A program made the position numbers and the translations under genes. From Argyresthia goedartella (Eukaryota > Arthropoda > Insecta > Lepidoptera > Argyresthiidae): a stretch of DNA of 64,000 bases. Location: contig OX463810.1 of assembly GCA_949825045.1 (NCBI GenBank), positions 35,908,201 through 35,972,200 of the forward strand. The letters run 5' to 3'. The notes under the pieces were generated by a model that was not told the DNA's origin, did not search any database, and saw only the letters and a program-made list of their open reading frames with translations. This document shows positions 11,351 to 22,863 of this stretch, in pieces; position 1 is the stretch's first letter; each line of letters begins with the position of its first letter.

Positions 11351-11705
11351 TACATTACTGTCGCGTTCTGAAATAACTGCGTTGCTGATCGCACTGTTGG
11401 TGGCCGAAAGCGCAGCACAGCGCAGCTTAAGGCCTACACAGCGCGATCAGCTTTGCAGCCTTTGATGGACAAGGTGGAATAAATGCCGAGACCGAAGGTC
11501 TCGGCTTTTATAGCGCGGACATCAAAAGCTGCAATGGTGACCAAGCTTATAGGCCGAGAGCGTAGCTAAGCTAAGCTAAGGCCTCGGCCTTCATGTGGCC
11601 AGCAGTGCAGTCATTGCGGACCAAGGCTTTTATGGTACTTTACTCTTATAATGCGAGTAATTAAATAAAACCAGCTTATTATAAAATTGAGAGTGAGATT
11701 TATTT
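11351..11705. other. Non-coding stretch with inverted GC-rich words
   Basis: Around 11485-11600 are several inverted words (CCGAGACC/GGTCTCGG and GGCCGAG/CTCGGCC) and a short AGCTA tandem (11567-11580). No gene is recognised. Confidence 0.45.
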
Positions 11706-11845
11706 ATTTTTTGTCACACATAACCAAATTCTGAATAAAGCCTTTTTGCAGTACCTTTTTAGTGGCAAGAAGATCTCCCGCTCTTTTTTTTTGTCACACA
11801 TAACCAAATTCTGTATTAAGCCTTTTTGCGCTACCTTTTTTTTAC
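11706..11845. repeat. Imperfect direct repeat (two units of about 65 bp)
   Basis: TTTTTTGTCACACATAACC followed by AAGCCTTTTTG occurs twice (about 11706-11760 and 11787-11840), separated by a short unrelated segment. Confidence 0.65.
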
Positions 11846-12084
11846 CATTTTCGAAACAATGGTCGCGACACTCATGAAATTTGACAGGAAATTGCCGGCC
11901 GCTAAAACACGACAGTAATGGATTTTCACAGGAAATTGCCGGCACCTTTTCGGGCTCCTCCAAGTAGCGCGGCAATGTCGAATTTGCTCAAAGAAGGTTG
12001 TCAAAATAATGAGCACATTACTAGCTTTGTTTAAGTAAAAAAAAGTTACATACAAAAAAAAACGCACCAGCTTGATACAATGTT

Positions 12085-12290
12085 CTTAACTAAATCCCGC
12101 CATTCCCACCAAAAAATATTACAAGACTACAGAAGTCCTTTTCAGCGTAGTTTGCTCATATTCCCTTCGCCGTTAAGTTGGCTGTCCTGTTAAACTGTCA
12201 ATTGTCAACAGTTTTCCTTTCAGTCGATAACTCAGATGTCAGTCGGAACATAAACAAAAATTGATACCAAAGTTTTTAGTTTTATGATCA
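12085..12290 (+). repeat. Dispersed repeat B, copy 2
   Basis: Direct counterpart of 8395-8630. It is followed at 12307-12342 by a short end fragment of the GGTTCCGTACC repeat family (ACGGAACCCT). Confidence 0.6.
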
Positions 12291-12342
12291 GAAACTGGTT
12301 GTTTATGGGGTCCCGTTTTACCCTTTAGGCACGGAACCCTAA

Positions 12343-12810
12343 AAATATCTTCATATGTAGTCAAGACAAGCAGGTGTTGTTGTTGTCTTCTGTGTATTTG
12401 TGTTGTATTTCATCTAGACTCGACAGTCTAAACGCGGCTTTCCACCAAAAATGCGCGGTAAACAAAACGCGCGCGTTAGGCGGGAAAGTGAGCGCGTCAC
12501 GTGACAGCACAGAGCGGCGGGAATTTCATTTGTTTTCGCAAGAACCTAACTTTACCTCCCAGCCTATCCGGGCCCCCCGCGCAGGCAAAACTAAGCCTTA
12601 ACACCAGCGGTTAAACGCTCACAGATGTATCTAGGTTAGTTGAAGCTGTTGGGTGTGGAATCGCACTGACATGACATGTTAGTGAAATAAATTCGGCTGG
12701 TATCACAGCTCTGCGTGTTATTTCAGACTGCTCTGGTGTAAATGCGGATGCCGAAAAGTGCGTAAACGTTTGATAGTTAGCTGGATAGATGATATTGATT
12801 TATTATAAAC
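12343..12810. other. Non-coding stretch, nothing recognised
   Basis: An open frame at 12374-12601 has no recognisable motif and is regarded as chance. No repeat ends are visible. Confidence 0.4.
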
Positions 12811-12924
12811 CGTGTTACCACAAAAAATATTAAACAGCGTTTAACCTCAAAACAAACGTCAATTCCCATACACTTTTGTTTTTAAACAAGTGCTAAACGG
12901 TAGTTTATTTTTTGTGGTAAGGCC
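12811..12924. mobile_element. Small MITE with TTACCACAAA ends
   Basis: TTACCACAAA at 12815 and TTTGTGGTAA ending at 12920 are inverted. The interior includes AAACAAACGTCAATTCCCA. An inverted second copy is at 38707-38813 and a partial third at 63923-64000. The flanks just outside TTACCA (CGTG and GGCC) are shared between copies, so the true ends lie a few bases further out. Confidence 0.75.
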
Positions 12925-13004
12925 CAAAGTGTCTTAGGTTGACGCTGTACTCGAAGAATAATAATAATACTTGAAATTATTATTTTTTTGCAATAAGATA
13001 ACAC

Positions 13005-13604
13005 TGTTCAATATTTGGGTTGGTTCATTAGTTATTTTTATTAATTTTAAGTGGACTGTATCGCGGGGCGGTATATAATCCTATTAGAAGGGGTTGAAAT
13101 ATTATCGCGGTTGAATCGGAGATGCACTCGTATTGATAGGGGAAACGGTCCTGCCTGAGGAATTAGAAGACAGAGAGACAGAACAGATTGGGAAGGGACT
13201 CACCAGCGGTCAGCAATCAGCATTCCGGATATAGCGGCTTCCTTCACCTGCTTCGATGCAGAGGGAATTTGTATGCTTCGAGACGAGACGCCCAGGTCCC
13301 AAATCCTTTGCACAAATATAGCTGGCCAGCTCCCACAGATGCACTATCACTTTGGCAATCGTTAGATTCACAGTAAAGCGGATAATTAATTTATTAGCGG
13401 TAGACGACACGGAAGCAAAGTGTTCAGACGTCCATATTTTTTCTTCTTCTTAGTAGTTCCAGTTTTTGACACCGCAGGCGCCACTCGAGTCTTCTATCTC
13501 GTTCGGCGCGTTGTGCGATGAGTGAGTAGGAAGGAGAGGTGGATATAGGAAGGATTCGAGTGCATATCCGTAATTTAAATTTAAATTAGGTATTGGCGTA
13601 AACA
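13005..13604 (-). repeat. 3' LTR of the BEL/Pao element
   Basis: Begins TGTTCAATATTTGGG and ends GGCGTAAACA on the plus strand. The same 600 bp recur at 23240-23839. In element orientation this is the downstream LTR. Open frames inside it also occur in the other LTR and are not genes. Confidence 0.95.
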
Positions 13605-13616
13605 TCCTCCCGGCCT
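13605..13616 (-). other. Polypurine tract of the BEL/Pao element
   Basis: The minus strand reads AGGCCGGGAGGA directly next to the 3' LTR, where plus-strand priming occurs in LTR retrotransposons. Confidence 0.7.
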
Positions 13617-13775
13617 TGAGAATACGTATACATAGTATTATCAAAAAAAAAAAAAAAAAAAAAAAACGGTTATTAAAAATATATTGATTTAAATATTTAT
13701 GTTATGTTATATGAGTATATAATCTACCTACCTATTATTTAAGAAGAGTTATTAGTCTATTTTTAATTTATGTAT

Positions 13776-16558
13776 TTACTGAGATGGCAATGGACAAAGT
13801 TTGACGATAGGTCGTTTGAAAGTGCTTGTCGCAGTTTTAACTAGAGCAACTCGAACTCTACCATCTTTACCCGGGTAAACCTCTTGAATAGTGCCTAACG
13901 GCCAGCGAAGCGGGGGAACATCATCCTGATGTATTAGTACGACAGTACCCGGTTTCACATTGTCTGTGTCCTTAAGCCACTTTTCTCTCGCTTGTAATGA
14001 ATTTAAATATTCCAAACGCCACCTTCTCCAATAGCTATGGACCATTTGATCGAGCAACTGTTTGCGATGACGCAGGGATTTAGATTCCTCGGAGATATTC
14101 GCGGAAGGTAGGTATGTTAAAGGAGAAGCCATTATGAAGTGAGCTGGAGTCAATGGCTCCGGATGTGGATCCTCGGTGAGGACACAAAGCGGTCGAGAAT
14201 TTAATATAGTTTCAATCTGCGTCAAAACAGTTAAAAGCTCCTCATAAGTAAGTAATTGCGAGCCAATTACGCGGTATAAATGAAATTTAATACTTTTAAT
14301 ATTGGATTCCCACAGTCCCCCGAAATGTGGAGCGCGGGGCGGTATCATATGCCATTCAATACGATGGTCAGTAAATAAATCGTTTAGTTGAGACTTAGCT
14401 CCCACAAAATTAGTTCCGTTATCGGAATACATGTGGGAAACAGGGCCACGCCTGGAAATGAAACGCTTAAAGGCGGATAGAAAAGTATCTGATGACAGAT
14501 CTGTAGTCAGTTCAACGTGAACCGCTTTAGTCACTAAACAGATAAATAAACAAATGTAGGCCTTTTGGCTCTTTTGCCCACGGCGTCTACATAGTGTAAT
14601 ATTAATAGGGCCAGCATAATCGACACCTGTATGAACGAAAGCTTTAGTTTCTTGGACACGATAAGAAGGTAAATCGGCCATTTTAGTATGAAGCGGAGAA
14701 GGAGAATTTTTGAAGCACGCATTGCAAGCGTGAATGCGTTGTCTAATCACGTTTCGTGAAGACAAAATCCAATATTTTTGTCTCAACAGAGCACTGAGGA
14801 CATTGGCACCAGTGTGGCAATGTAAGCGGTGATAATAGTCAATTAAAATATGAGTAACATGATCGTGTTTTGGTAACACTGCGGGATGTTTAGCTTCGTA
14901 TGGTAGATTGCTGTTCGACAGCCTACCTCCTACTCGTATAATATCATGTTCATCAATAAATAAATCAAGTTTTCTAAGCGGTGAAGATATAAGTTTGTTA
15001 TATTTTAAGTCCTGTTTCATTTGCGTAAAATGGGAACTCTGAACGGCGCGGATAAGATATCGTTCAGCTACTGTGAGCTGTGAAACCGATACCGTATAGT
15101 CACGCGGTATAATTTTCATAAATTTAAGTACAAAAGCAATAATTCTCAGAATTTTATTATACGAGGAAAACTTCTGAGCTAGTTCATAGAGCAAACTCGA
15201 AGCGACAGTACTAGCGGAAGAGCAAACTAGAGTTTTGGTCTTAAATTCAGGTAATGTCTCACAGGCCTCCGGAATGAATGGAGTAACCGGCCAGTGAGAC
15301 ACCTGAGAACGGAGCCAAGTAGGGCCGTGCCACCATAATGGGTGAGACAGCAACTGGTCAGGTAAGAGACCTCGAGAGAGGCAATCACTGGGATTTTCTT
15401 TCCCCCTGACATGATAGAAGTGGCGCGGATCGAGATTTTCTTGACATTTCGCGACGCGGTTACTAACATAAATATCCCATCTATGTGGTGAAGAGTTAAT
15501 CCATGAAAGAGCAATTTTTGAATCAGAGTATGCGAAGATGTTGTCAATTTTGGTACGCGTGCTGTATGTCTCATGAACGAGGCGAACTAGTTTAGCCATA
15601 AGGACAGCGGCGCACAATTCGAGTCGTGCTAGTGACACAACCTTTACGGGGGCGACTTTGGATTTGGCGCAAACGATATTGACGTGCACGTTTCTGTCAT
15701 CGTCCGTGACATGGAGATACACGACGCAACCGTATGCTTTCATGCTTGCGTCCGCGAAAGCAACAATATTTGTGCTGCAGCCCGTACGTACACCCAAGTG
15801 ACGCGGAATTTCACAACTGGAAAGTAGAGGCAATTGCTGATTAAAGTCATGAAATAAAACATTTATATCGTCGGGCAGGGGTTCGTCCCAGTCGACTTTA
15901 AGTAGCCAGAGCTCTTTAATTAAGAGTTTAGCATACAATATGACGGGAGCCGCGAAACCAAGAACATCCCACAAGCAGGCGATGCTCGACAGAATAGTTC
16001 GTTTAGTGAACGTATCCTTTATAGGAGCAGTCGAAAAAGTAAGAATATCTTTAGCGGGTAGCCATTTAAGGCCCAATATCTTCGTATCGTCGGAGAATTC
16101 GAGCGAGGCTCGGTTCGATTCCGGTACGGAATTTAATAACTCCATCGAGTTACTAATCCATTTAGTTAAATTAAATCCACCAGTCTTAAAGAAGTCGATG
16201 AGTTCGCGTGAGACTGAAATTCCCTCACCTACCGTAGGGACCGAAGTGGTCAAATCATCCATGTACAGCTCACGAGCGGCTATGTCCGCAGCGTGCGGGA
16301 ATTGATTTTGTTCATCAAGTGCCAGCTGTCGCACAGTGCGCATAGCTAAGAAAGGACTACATTTTAATCCAAAGGCAACTCGATTAAATTGAAATTCGCG
16401 TATAGGTTGCGAAGGGTCAAAGCGGAATAATATCTTCTGATATTTGCGGTGCTGCGGCTGGAGAAGAATTCTAAGATACATTTGTTTTATGTCGGCCGCC
16501 ATCGCTACCTCAAACAAGCGGAAATTAAGTAAAAGGACGAAAATATCAGCCTGTAGAT
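13776..16558 (-). CDS. BEL/Pao pol, C-terminal part: RT, RNase H and integrase (interrupted gene)
   Basis: The 913-residue frame from the Met at 16517 lies within an open frame that extends to the nested-element junction near 16558-16575 (TLHAGPNLQADIF), so that Met is not the true start. Near the start is VAMAADIKQMYL (first catalytic Asp of RT), then the YMDD box (ELYMDDLTTS) around residue 86. RNase H follows with VAFADAS around residue 252. The integrase has an HH-CC zinc module (HCHTG to CNAC, about residues 565-600), then the catalytic Asp of VDYAG, the Asp of YSDNGTNF and the Glu of LWESN. The C-terminus (GTVVLIHQDD...LRWPLG) matches the domain that follows integrase in Pao elements. 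No internal stop is present. The upstream half of RT is on the far side of the inserted LINE, so no full polyprotein can be made from this copy as it stands. Confidence 0.93.
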
Positions 16559-16575
16559 TCGGCCCTGCGTGAAGA

Positions 16576-19500
16576 GTGTCAGTATTCAGTATTCAGTATT
16601 TATTGCCATAAAATATATGTATAGTACATAGGTCTTAATCGCAGTACAAGGTAGTCTCAATATATTTTTACCCAATGGGTGTAGCGAAATCTATACATAT
16701 TATTACAGACAATTAGAAATACATCTTATAAAATAAAGTAAAATTAATAATTATAACAATTTGCCATGGAAGTCACAGGGCTAGGATAATTGCACACTTT
16801 TACCAACACTTACTAATTAATAGGTTGATAAATTTAACGCAGGGAGAGAAACAAACATAACAGTTACATTATACACTTATTTGTAGTTATAAAACTCAGT
16901 CAAATCATATGGAGATATGATTAATAAAAAATTCTTAAGTCTAGTTACAAATTTACTTCCCGACAGGTTTTTAATGTCTAGGGGGAGGCTATTATACACT
17001 TTAATGGCAGTAATCTTTGTGGCTCGTGTATATGCCACTGTCCTCCTAAACGGCATCTCTAGATTCCCTTTATTCTTTTCATTAAGTCTCTCACTTACCC
17101 CGGCTGCTCTCAGGGGAAATTTATCAGGGTATCTCCTTATCAATTTGCATAATTCTATAATATAGAGAGCTGTAACTGTATGGAGTTTTAATTCCTTAAA
17201 TGAAGTCCTACAAGACTCCTGAGATGATCGTATGTTATTTATAATACGAATAGCTCTCTTTTGTAAGACAAACACCCTGTTTATATCGGTGCTACCTCCC
17301 CATACAGCCAGTCCATATAGCACTCGCGACTGGAAAAACGCAAAGTAAGCTTGCAGGGCGGCTTTTTTTGTCGAAATATGTAGCAGCGATCTTAGAGCAT
17401 AACAAAAGCTACTTAATTTGCCCACCAATACATCCACATGCCTCTTCCAGTTTAAGTTGCAGTCCGTGTATATGCCTAAAAGCTTTGCATCGGGAGTCGA
17501 TTTCACCTCTTTGCCGCCGACTTTAATGTCAAGATGCGGCACCTGTGTATTATAGTTTCTAAAGTGAATTAGCTTGGTTTTTTCTACGTTTGTGCTGAGA
17601 TTAAGGCTAACAAACCAGTTTATAATATTCTCAAGAGATTCGGTGATTGTTTTAGCTAAGTCAGTATAATCACCTCTATTAAATTTAAAAAATACCGAAA
17701 CATCATCAGCAAATAGAATGACCTTATTCGGAGTAAGTGAAGGTAAATGATTCACATATAATAGAAATAAAATAGGACCCAGTATAGAGCCTTGAGGAAC
17801 TCCAGCTTTAATATGTTGACGGCTTGATTCTATATTGTGAAGGACCCCATTTTCATCGAGGGCCGGCAAAATTACGCTTTGAGTTCGATCCCCAAGATAA
17901 GATAAAAACCACTCATTTACTTTTCCTCTAATACCATAACGACTTAATATATTTAGTAGAACATCATGGTTTACGTGGTCGAAGGCCCTTGACAGATCCA
18001 ATAGCACCGTCATAACATTTTCGTTTTTGTTGAGGGCTTCTGCTATATAATCAGTCATCTCGAAGATTGCATCCATGGTCGACATATCTTTCTGGAATCC
18101 AAACTGCTCGTTTGCTAAGATATTTTGTGTACACAGAAAAATGCGTAATTGGTCGGCCATTGTTTTTTCAAAGAGTTTAGACAGCACTGGTAGTAAAGAG
18201 ATAGGTCTGTATTTGGAAACATCCAATTTATTATCGCGTTTGTGAATTGGCTTAACATGTGCCCTTTTTAATCTATCTGGAAAAACTCCGTCGCTTAAGG
18301 ATTTATTTATAAGAAATAGGAGGGGGCCCTGAATAGCTTCCGCTATGTGTTTGATTACAATGGACGACATTCCATCATAACCGCATGATTTTTTATTTTT
18401 AAGGTTTCTTATCTTTTTTATTAGTTCTTCACAATTAACTGGTTTAATAAACATTGAGGTTTGATGAAAGTTCGGTAATTTTATGTTTTTTTGTTCTATG
18501 TTACTACTACTGCATATATTTGTAAAGTGAGTATTGAAGATATCAGAAGCGTGCTGGTTGCTATTTGCCGTATTCGTATTATCTGTCAACCCAGTGTAAT
18601 CTCTGACCTCTACATTCTTTTTTCCAGTTACATGTGAATTTATCAAATTCCAAGTGGCTTTCACCTTGTCATTAGAAGATAATATAATTTTTTCGTTGCA
18701 CATTTGTTTAGAGCGTTGAATTACCTTCCCTAATATGCTTGAATATTTTTTGTAATGTTTTAGCTTAGAGGGGCTTTTAGTAACTTTAGATTGAATAAAT
18801 AGTTCCCTTTTTTTCTCACATGACGTCTTAATGCCCGGTGTAAGCCAGCTTTTATTATTTTTATTTATGTCCCCCCTTACCTTTATTACTGGACAATATG
18901 TCTCAAAAGCCATCATTAGTTTGTCGTGAAAAATATTGAAACTATCATTACAGTCTTTGCCATCGTATACCTCATGCCATGACGATTTAAGTAACTGCTC
19001 TGATAGCTTTTGGAGATTTGTTTCCTTTAAGTTTCTTACTATTTTGAAAAAGACTTGGTGGTCTCTTTTGATTAGTACGTTTAAAGATGCATATTGAAGG
19101 GAATGATCTGATAAGCCTAACTCCATGACGCCTGGTGTATTTAATACTATATTAGAGATAATGTTGTCAAGACAAGTCTGACTATGATAGGTGACACGAG
19201 TAGGTTCTCTTATGAATGGCCTCATATGATAAGACTGTAGTAGACTTACAAATTCCTTTGATTCCGCAGACTCAACGAGTGTATCGATGTTAAAATCACC
19301 ACAGACAATAACTTTGCGTTCTTTATGTTCGAAGATAAAGTTGAGTACATTTTCGAAATACTCAATAAAATGGTCATCTTTAACTGTTTTTGGTCTATAC
19401 ACACATATTACATAAGTACCACTCAAATTAATGCCGCATATTTCAAACAGTTTTGATATAGACATATCTTTTATTTTTGTTATTTCACTATGATGTGTAC

Positions 19501-20384
19501 CCTCTCTAATGTAAATACAAGATCCGCCTTTACTCTTTCTACCGTTGCGGCAAAAACTGGTAGCTAATTTAAAACCTGGTATATTTATTCTTACTAAATC
19601 TTCGTGAGCTCTATGATGTTCCGTTATACACAAAACCTCTATATTTCTGCCAATCTCCCCATCCAGCCAAATCTCTAGTAGAGATAACTTCTTAACATTT
19701 AGACTACAAATATTAACATGTGCTATTTTCTTATTAGAGGCATAAGAAGCATGGCCTAGCTCACTGTGACTACCTACAGAAAATCCCGATTGCTTTCAGG
19801 AGCAGTACTGCTTGGAGTTTGATACACATTCGATTGCAATTTTACATTATCTTCTTGCAATTCGCAGACAGAAGTGTCTGAGACTTTTTTATGGGATGTC
19901 TCTAGGTTGTTTATGTATTGCAAATACTTTTGTTTGTACTCAACTCTAAGAATTTCCCTTAGTATATTTCTACCTGCATAGAGTCGAGAGTGCTTTACGT
20001 CCTCGCAAATGTATGTGACATGTGGAAACCGGGAGCATACAAACTTGAACGTACTGCTCACCTTAGCGTCATTCAAGTACTTGCTAGCACCGAATTTACA
20101 CAATAGTACATTGGTATTAGCTAGATGGCTGAGGTTTGAGTACAGCATTGACTGTAGTCTAAGGGGGTCTTTATCGTTGCAACCTGCTACTATTATTACA
20201 ATATCCTTACGTGTAAAGTCATTACAGAGACGATGGCTGGAGTCAAGTACATTATCTAAAGAGGCATCAGGTTTAATAACAGACTCTACATTGTAGCCAC
20301 TTCCTAGTAGATTTCGCAGAATTTTATTAATGCCTCTACCACTTTCATCAGACAGCACTAACGCCCTCATTGAGTGAAATACCA
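16576..20384 (-). mobile_element. CR1-like LINE inserted in the Pao reverse transcriptase, 5'-truncated
   Basis: In element direction it runs from about 20384 to 16576 and has the C-terminal part of ORF1, all of ORF2 and a 300-bp 3' UTR ending in a short tandem tail (ACTGAAT units, 16588-16606 on the plus strand reading CAGTATT). At the 5' junction the 26-bp host segment 20385-20410 is tandemly duplicated as 20359-20384. The Pao frame breaks after GISLNE and resumes at TLHAGP. A clean long target duplication is not visible; at most TGA is shared. It sits in the same orientation as its host element. Confidence 0.9.
16877..19745 (-). CDS. CR1-like LINE ORF2: endonuclease and reverse transcriptase
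   Basis: The frame from the first Met (19633) is 918 residues, but the open frame and homology extend upstream to about 19745 (HVNICSLNVKKLSLLEIWL), the true start of the endonuclease domain. Visible features are ITEHHRAHED (endonuclease Glu), VCGDFNIDTL, and LSDHSLQYA (terminal Asp-His). The reverse transcriptase follows with HVKPIHKRDN-KLDVSKYRPISLLP, LDLSRAFDHVNHDVL, GVPQGSILGPILFLLYVN and the catalytic LFADDVSVFF, then the thumb and a C-terminal arm with VLQKRAIRIINN. The protein would nick target DNA and copy the element RNA from the nick. No stop breaks it, so the enzyme part of this copy looks intact even though the element is 5'-truncated. ORF2 lies in the -1 frame relative to the end of ORF1 and overlaps its last codons. 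Confidence 0.9.
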
Positions 20385-22863
20385 TAACGCCCTCATTGAG
20401 TGAAATACCATTATGGCATTTAGCACTAGCGTCGAGCACGACACGTACTTTAGTAGTTGTTTTATCGCGTCTAACGACGGCATGATGCGGTATGTAATAT
20501 CCCTGGGAGTCCTCACTGTCAGGCGGCACTTCGGACAGATAATCATTATCTATGTAGTCCTGCACAACTTCATTATAGCTAGCTCTCAACTCAGGATCCT
20601 GCAGTTTACGTTCCAGCGACAGCAGCCGGCGAACAGCGATGGAGCGAGAGTCACCTAACTCGGACGGATCTCGACAAAAAGGTAAGGCGGTACAGTAGCG
20701 ACCAGACGAGTCACGTGATACAGTGGAGCGATATATTTCCTCACATTGACTTTCCTCTGGGCTAAGGAACTTCTTAGAAGGCATTTCCTCCATTTCCCAA
20801 AACTTAGTTAAAGATTTATCAAGGTGGAGGTTATCAAAGCGGTCACTCATCTCCATGCTATTAGAGCAAGTGAAGAAGGTCGCGGTATTTATTTGTTTAG
20901 ATGCGGAAGCGGTATTATAATTTTTATTATAGCTAGAAGCGGCAGGTACATCACCCATTAAAATGTATCCGAATACGGTTTCAATAGCGGGTGGAGCGGG
21001 AGGAGCGACAACCCTGCCCCCTAGCAGTAGATGCGGAAACAGCTGAGCGCCGAGGATCAGATGGATCTCACCCGGAATGTGCCAAAGTGGATCTGCGAGC
21101 GGTAAGTCAACCAAATGTTGCACTATAGAAGTGTCAACATATTCGGAGGGCATGCGGTCAGTTATTTTATTGACAACCAAAGCGGTAATATTATATGAGT
21201 ATTTTTTATTTTTCGCGGTAACGAGTAGCGAAACGTACCCGTGAACCGTTTGGGAAGCGGATCCGACGCCCTTTATGAATGAATTCGCAAGCGGAATGGG
21301 CTTTAGACCGAGCTGATCACAGCAAGCGGACGTAATTAGATTGTTTTGAGAGGCGTTGTCGATCAAACATCGGACAGAAGCATTCTGTTTGTCATGATTT
21401 AAAACATTAACTTCAGCGGTTGAAAGTAATATAGTCGTATGCGGTGTAGACGGAATAAACGATTGGCCAGAGTCAGAGCGAGCGTGAGCACAAAGCGACA
21501 CGTTAGGCAACGCGCTCTCCTGTGGGTGCGAGCGAGACGACATTACGTCTCCGCTAGTGGCATCGTTGTTCTGAGCGGGCGGCGGCGGCGGCGGCGGCGG
21601 CGCGTGAGGCGCGGAAGCGGAAGAGGTTATTTTGCTGGTACCTCCAAGGTGCAACAAAGTATGGTGAGCCTTGTTACAGGACTTGCATGTATATGTGGAG
21701 TTACACTGAGAAGCGGTATGAGATAAACTGAGACAGTTCACACAAGCACGTTTAGATTTTATGAAATCAAAACGGCCTTTGGCGGGAAGAGATTTAAAGG
21801 CGGTACATTTATATAACTGATGATGATCAGATTTATGACACATCAAACAGGGACCAACACCGTTACTGTCACTCGTTAGAAACGTTTGTGATTGGTAGGT
21901 ATTGCGCGGGCGATTCGGTTTTGTATTATTATTATTAGGGTTGTTCTCCACTGACGTGGGAGCGCGGTTCGACGGAGCAGCAGCGGTCCGCTCTAATATT
22001 TTAACTTGACTTTTCATGAAGTCAACGAACTCCTTATAGGAAGGAATTTCCTTGTCTCTGATAAATGTTTCAAAGGCGTGCGCGGTAGCTGAATCAATTT
22101 TACGTATGGCCATAGACATCAAAATAAAATCCTTTAAGTCCTTGAATTTTAATAATTCTAAAGCCGAAACCGCGGAATCGAATGTTTCTATAAACGTATT
22201 TAATGACGTAGAATTATTCGACGCGGGTTTGATATTCAAAAGAATAGATGCGTAATGACTTCCAAGAGCTCTTTTATCTTGGTACTTTTTAACTAGACTT
22301 TCCCAGATGGAAGTATAATTCTCACCTGATGGAATAATACCAGCGATTATTTTCAATGCGGGACCGGACAATTTACCGGTTAAATATTGAATTCTCTGAG
22401 CGTCACTTAAAGCTTGGTTCAAGTGTATATTCGCCTTAAACGATTCGTAAAACACAGGCCAACTATCAATCTTTCCATCAAACGCAGGAAGGTTAATTGG
22501 CGGGAGTTTGAACGGTGAAGACGAACCTTTGGTCTCGTTTGAGTGATGCGGTTTGTTTTTTGATAATATGCGAGAACGTACTCTCTGTATCCTGGCGTAA
22601 ATATCTTCGAAAGCGTTAAGCGCGCTATAGTTAGGTACAAAGTTCGGATTTCCCTGAAAACCTAACTCATTTATCGAATCCAGATTCGAACTAAAGTCCG
22701 AGCGAATGGCTTGCAGCGTCTCACTCTCAGCCATAAAAGTCTCAGTGGAACGCAATTCTACCTCCGTAATATTTATTTTCTGAGCGACGTCATTTAGACT
22801 AGTCAAACGAGAGAAGATCGCGTTATTTTTTGCTTGTAATACAGTTATTTTGACAGCGGCCAT
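19774..22863 (-). CDS. Chimeric frame: Pao Gag-protease-RT N-terminus fused to LINE ORF1 C-terminus
   Basis: The 1029-residue frame starts at the Pao Gag Met (MAAVKITVLQ). Residues 1 to about 310 are the DUF1759-type Gag core (LPPINLPAFDGKIDSWPVFY). Cys/His knuckles follow (CLMCHKSDHH, CVNCLSLSHTASQC, CKSCNKAHH), then a Pro-rich linker and the DUF1758-type aspartic protease. The protease active-site motif reads CLIDNAS, where DSGS/DTGS-like is commoner. Then comes the start of RT (GYYIPHHAVVRRD, VRVVLDASAKCHNGISLNE). At that point (about 20390) the frame crosses the 26-bp duplication and continues into the nested LINE. About 200 residues of an ORF1 esterase-like domain follow (LSDESGRGINK, IVIIVAGCND), ending at 19774. 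The fusion is an accident of insertion that happens to stay in frame. Confidence 0.88.
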   Translation of the reverse strand: MAAVKITVLQAKNNAIFSRLTSLNDVAQKINITEVELRSTETFMAESETLQAIRSDFSSNLDSINELGFQGNPNFVPNYSALNAFEDIYARIQRVRSRILSKNKPHHSNETKGSSSPFKLPPINLPAFDGKIDSWPVFYESFKANIHLNQALSDAQRIQYLTGKLSGPALKIIAGIIPSGENYTSIWESLVKKYQDKRALGSHYASILLNIKPASNNSTSLNTFIETFDSAVSALELLKFKDLKDFILMSMAIRKIDSATAHAFETFIRDKEIPSYKEFVDFMKSQVKILERTAAAPSNRAPTSVENNPNNNNTKPNRPRNTYQSQTFLTSDSNGVGPCLMCHKSDHHQLYKCTAFKSLPAKGRFDFIKSKRACVNCLSLSHTASQCNSTYTCKSCNKAHHTLLHLGGTSKITSSASAPHAPPPPPPPPAQNNDATSGDVMSSRSHPQESALPNVSLCAHARSDSGQSFIPSTPHTTILLSTAEVNVLNHDKQNASVRCLIDNASQNNLITSACCDQLGLKPIPLANSFIKGVGSASQTVHGYVSLLVTAKNKKYSYNITALVVNKITDRMPSEYVDTSIVQHLVDLPLADPLWHIPGEIHLILGAQLFPHLLLGGRVVAPPAPPAIETVFGYILMGDVPAASSYNKNYNTASASKQINTATFFTCSNSMEMSDRFDNLHLDKSLTKFWEMEEMPSKKFLSPEESQCEEIYRSTVSRDSSGRYCTALPFCRDPSELGDSRSIAVRRLLSLERKLQDPELRASYNEVVQDYIDNDYLSEVPPDSEDSQGYYIPHHAVVRRDKTTTKVRVVLDASAKCHNGISLNEGVMVFHSMRALVLSDESGRGINKILRNLLGSGYNVESVIKPDASLDNVLDSSHRLCNDFTRKDIVIIVAGCNDKDPLRLQSMLYSNLSHLANTNVLLCKFGASKYLNDAKVSSTFKFVCSRFPHVTYICEDVKHSRLYAGRNILREILRVEYKQKYLQYINNLETSHKKVSDTSVCELQEDNVKLQSNVYQTPSSTAPESNRDFL
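20359..20410. repeat. 26-bp tandem duplication at the 5' junction of the nested LINE
   Basis: TAACGCCCTCATTGAGTG and the following eight bases occur at 20359-20384 and again at 20385-20410. The outer copy encodes Pao GISLNE in one frame. The inner copy is read in another frame and joins the LINE ORF1. Confidence 0.85.

Noticed and set aside
11055..11465. 136-residue open frame as a gene
   Set aside because: It runs through a decayed MITE and has no recognisable motif.
13188..13410. Open frames of 62 and 66 residues repeated at 23423-23645
   Set aside because: They lie inside the BEL/Pao LTRs and occur in both because the LTRs match. They are not genes.
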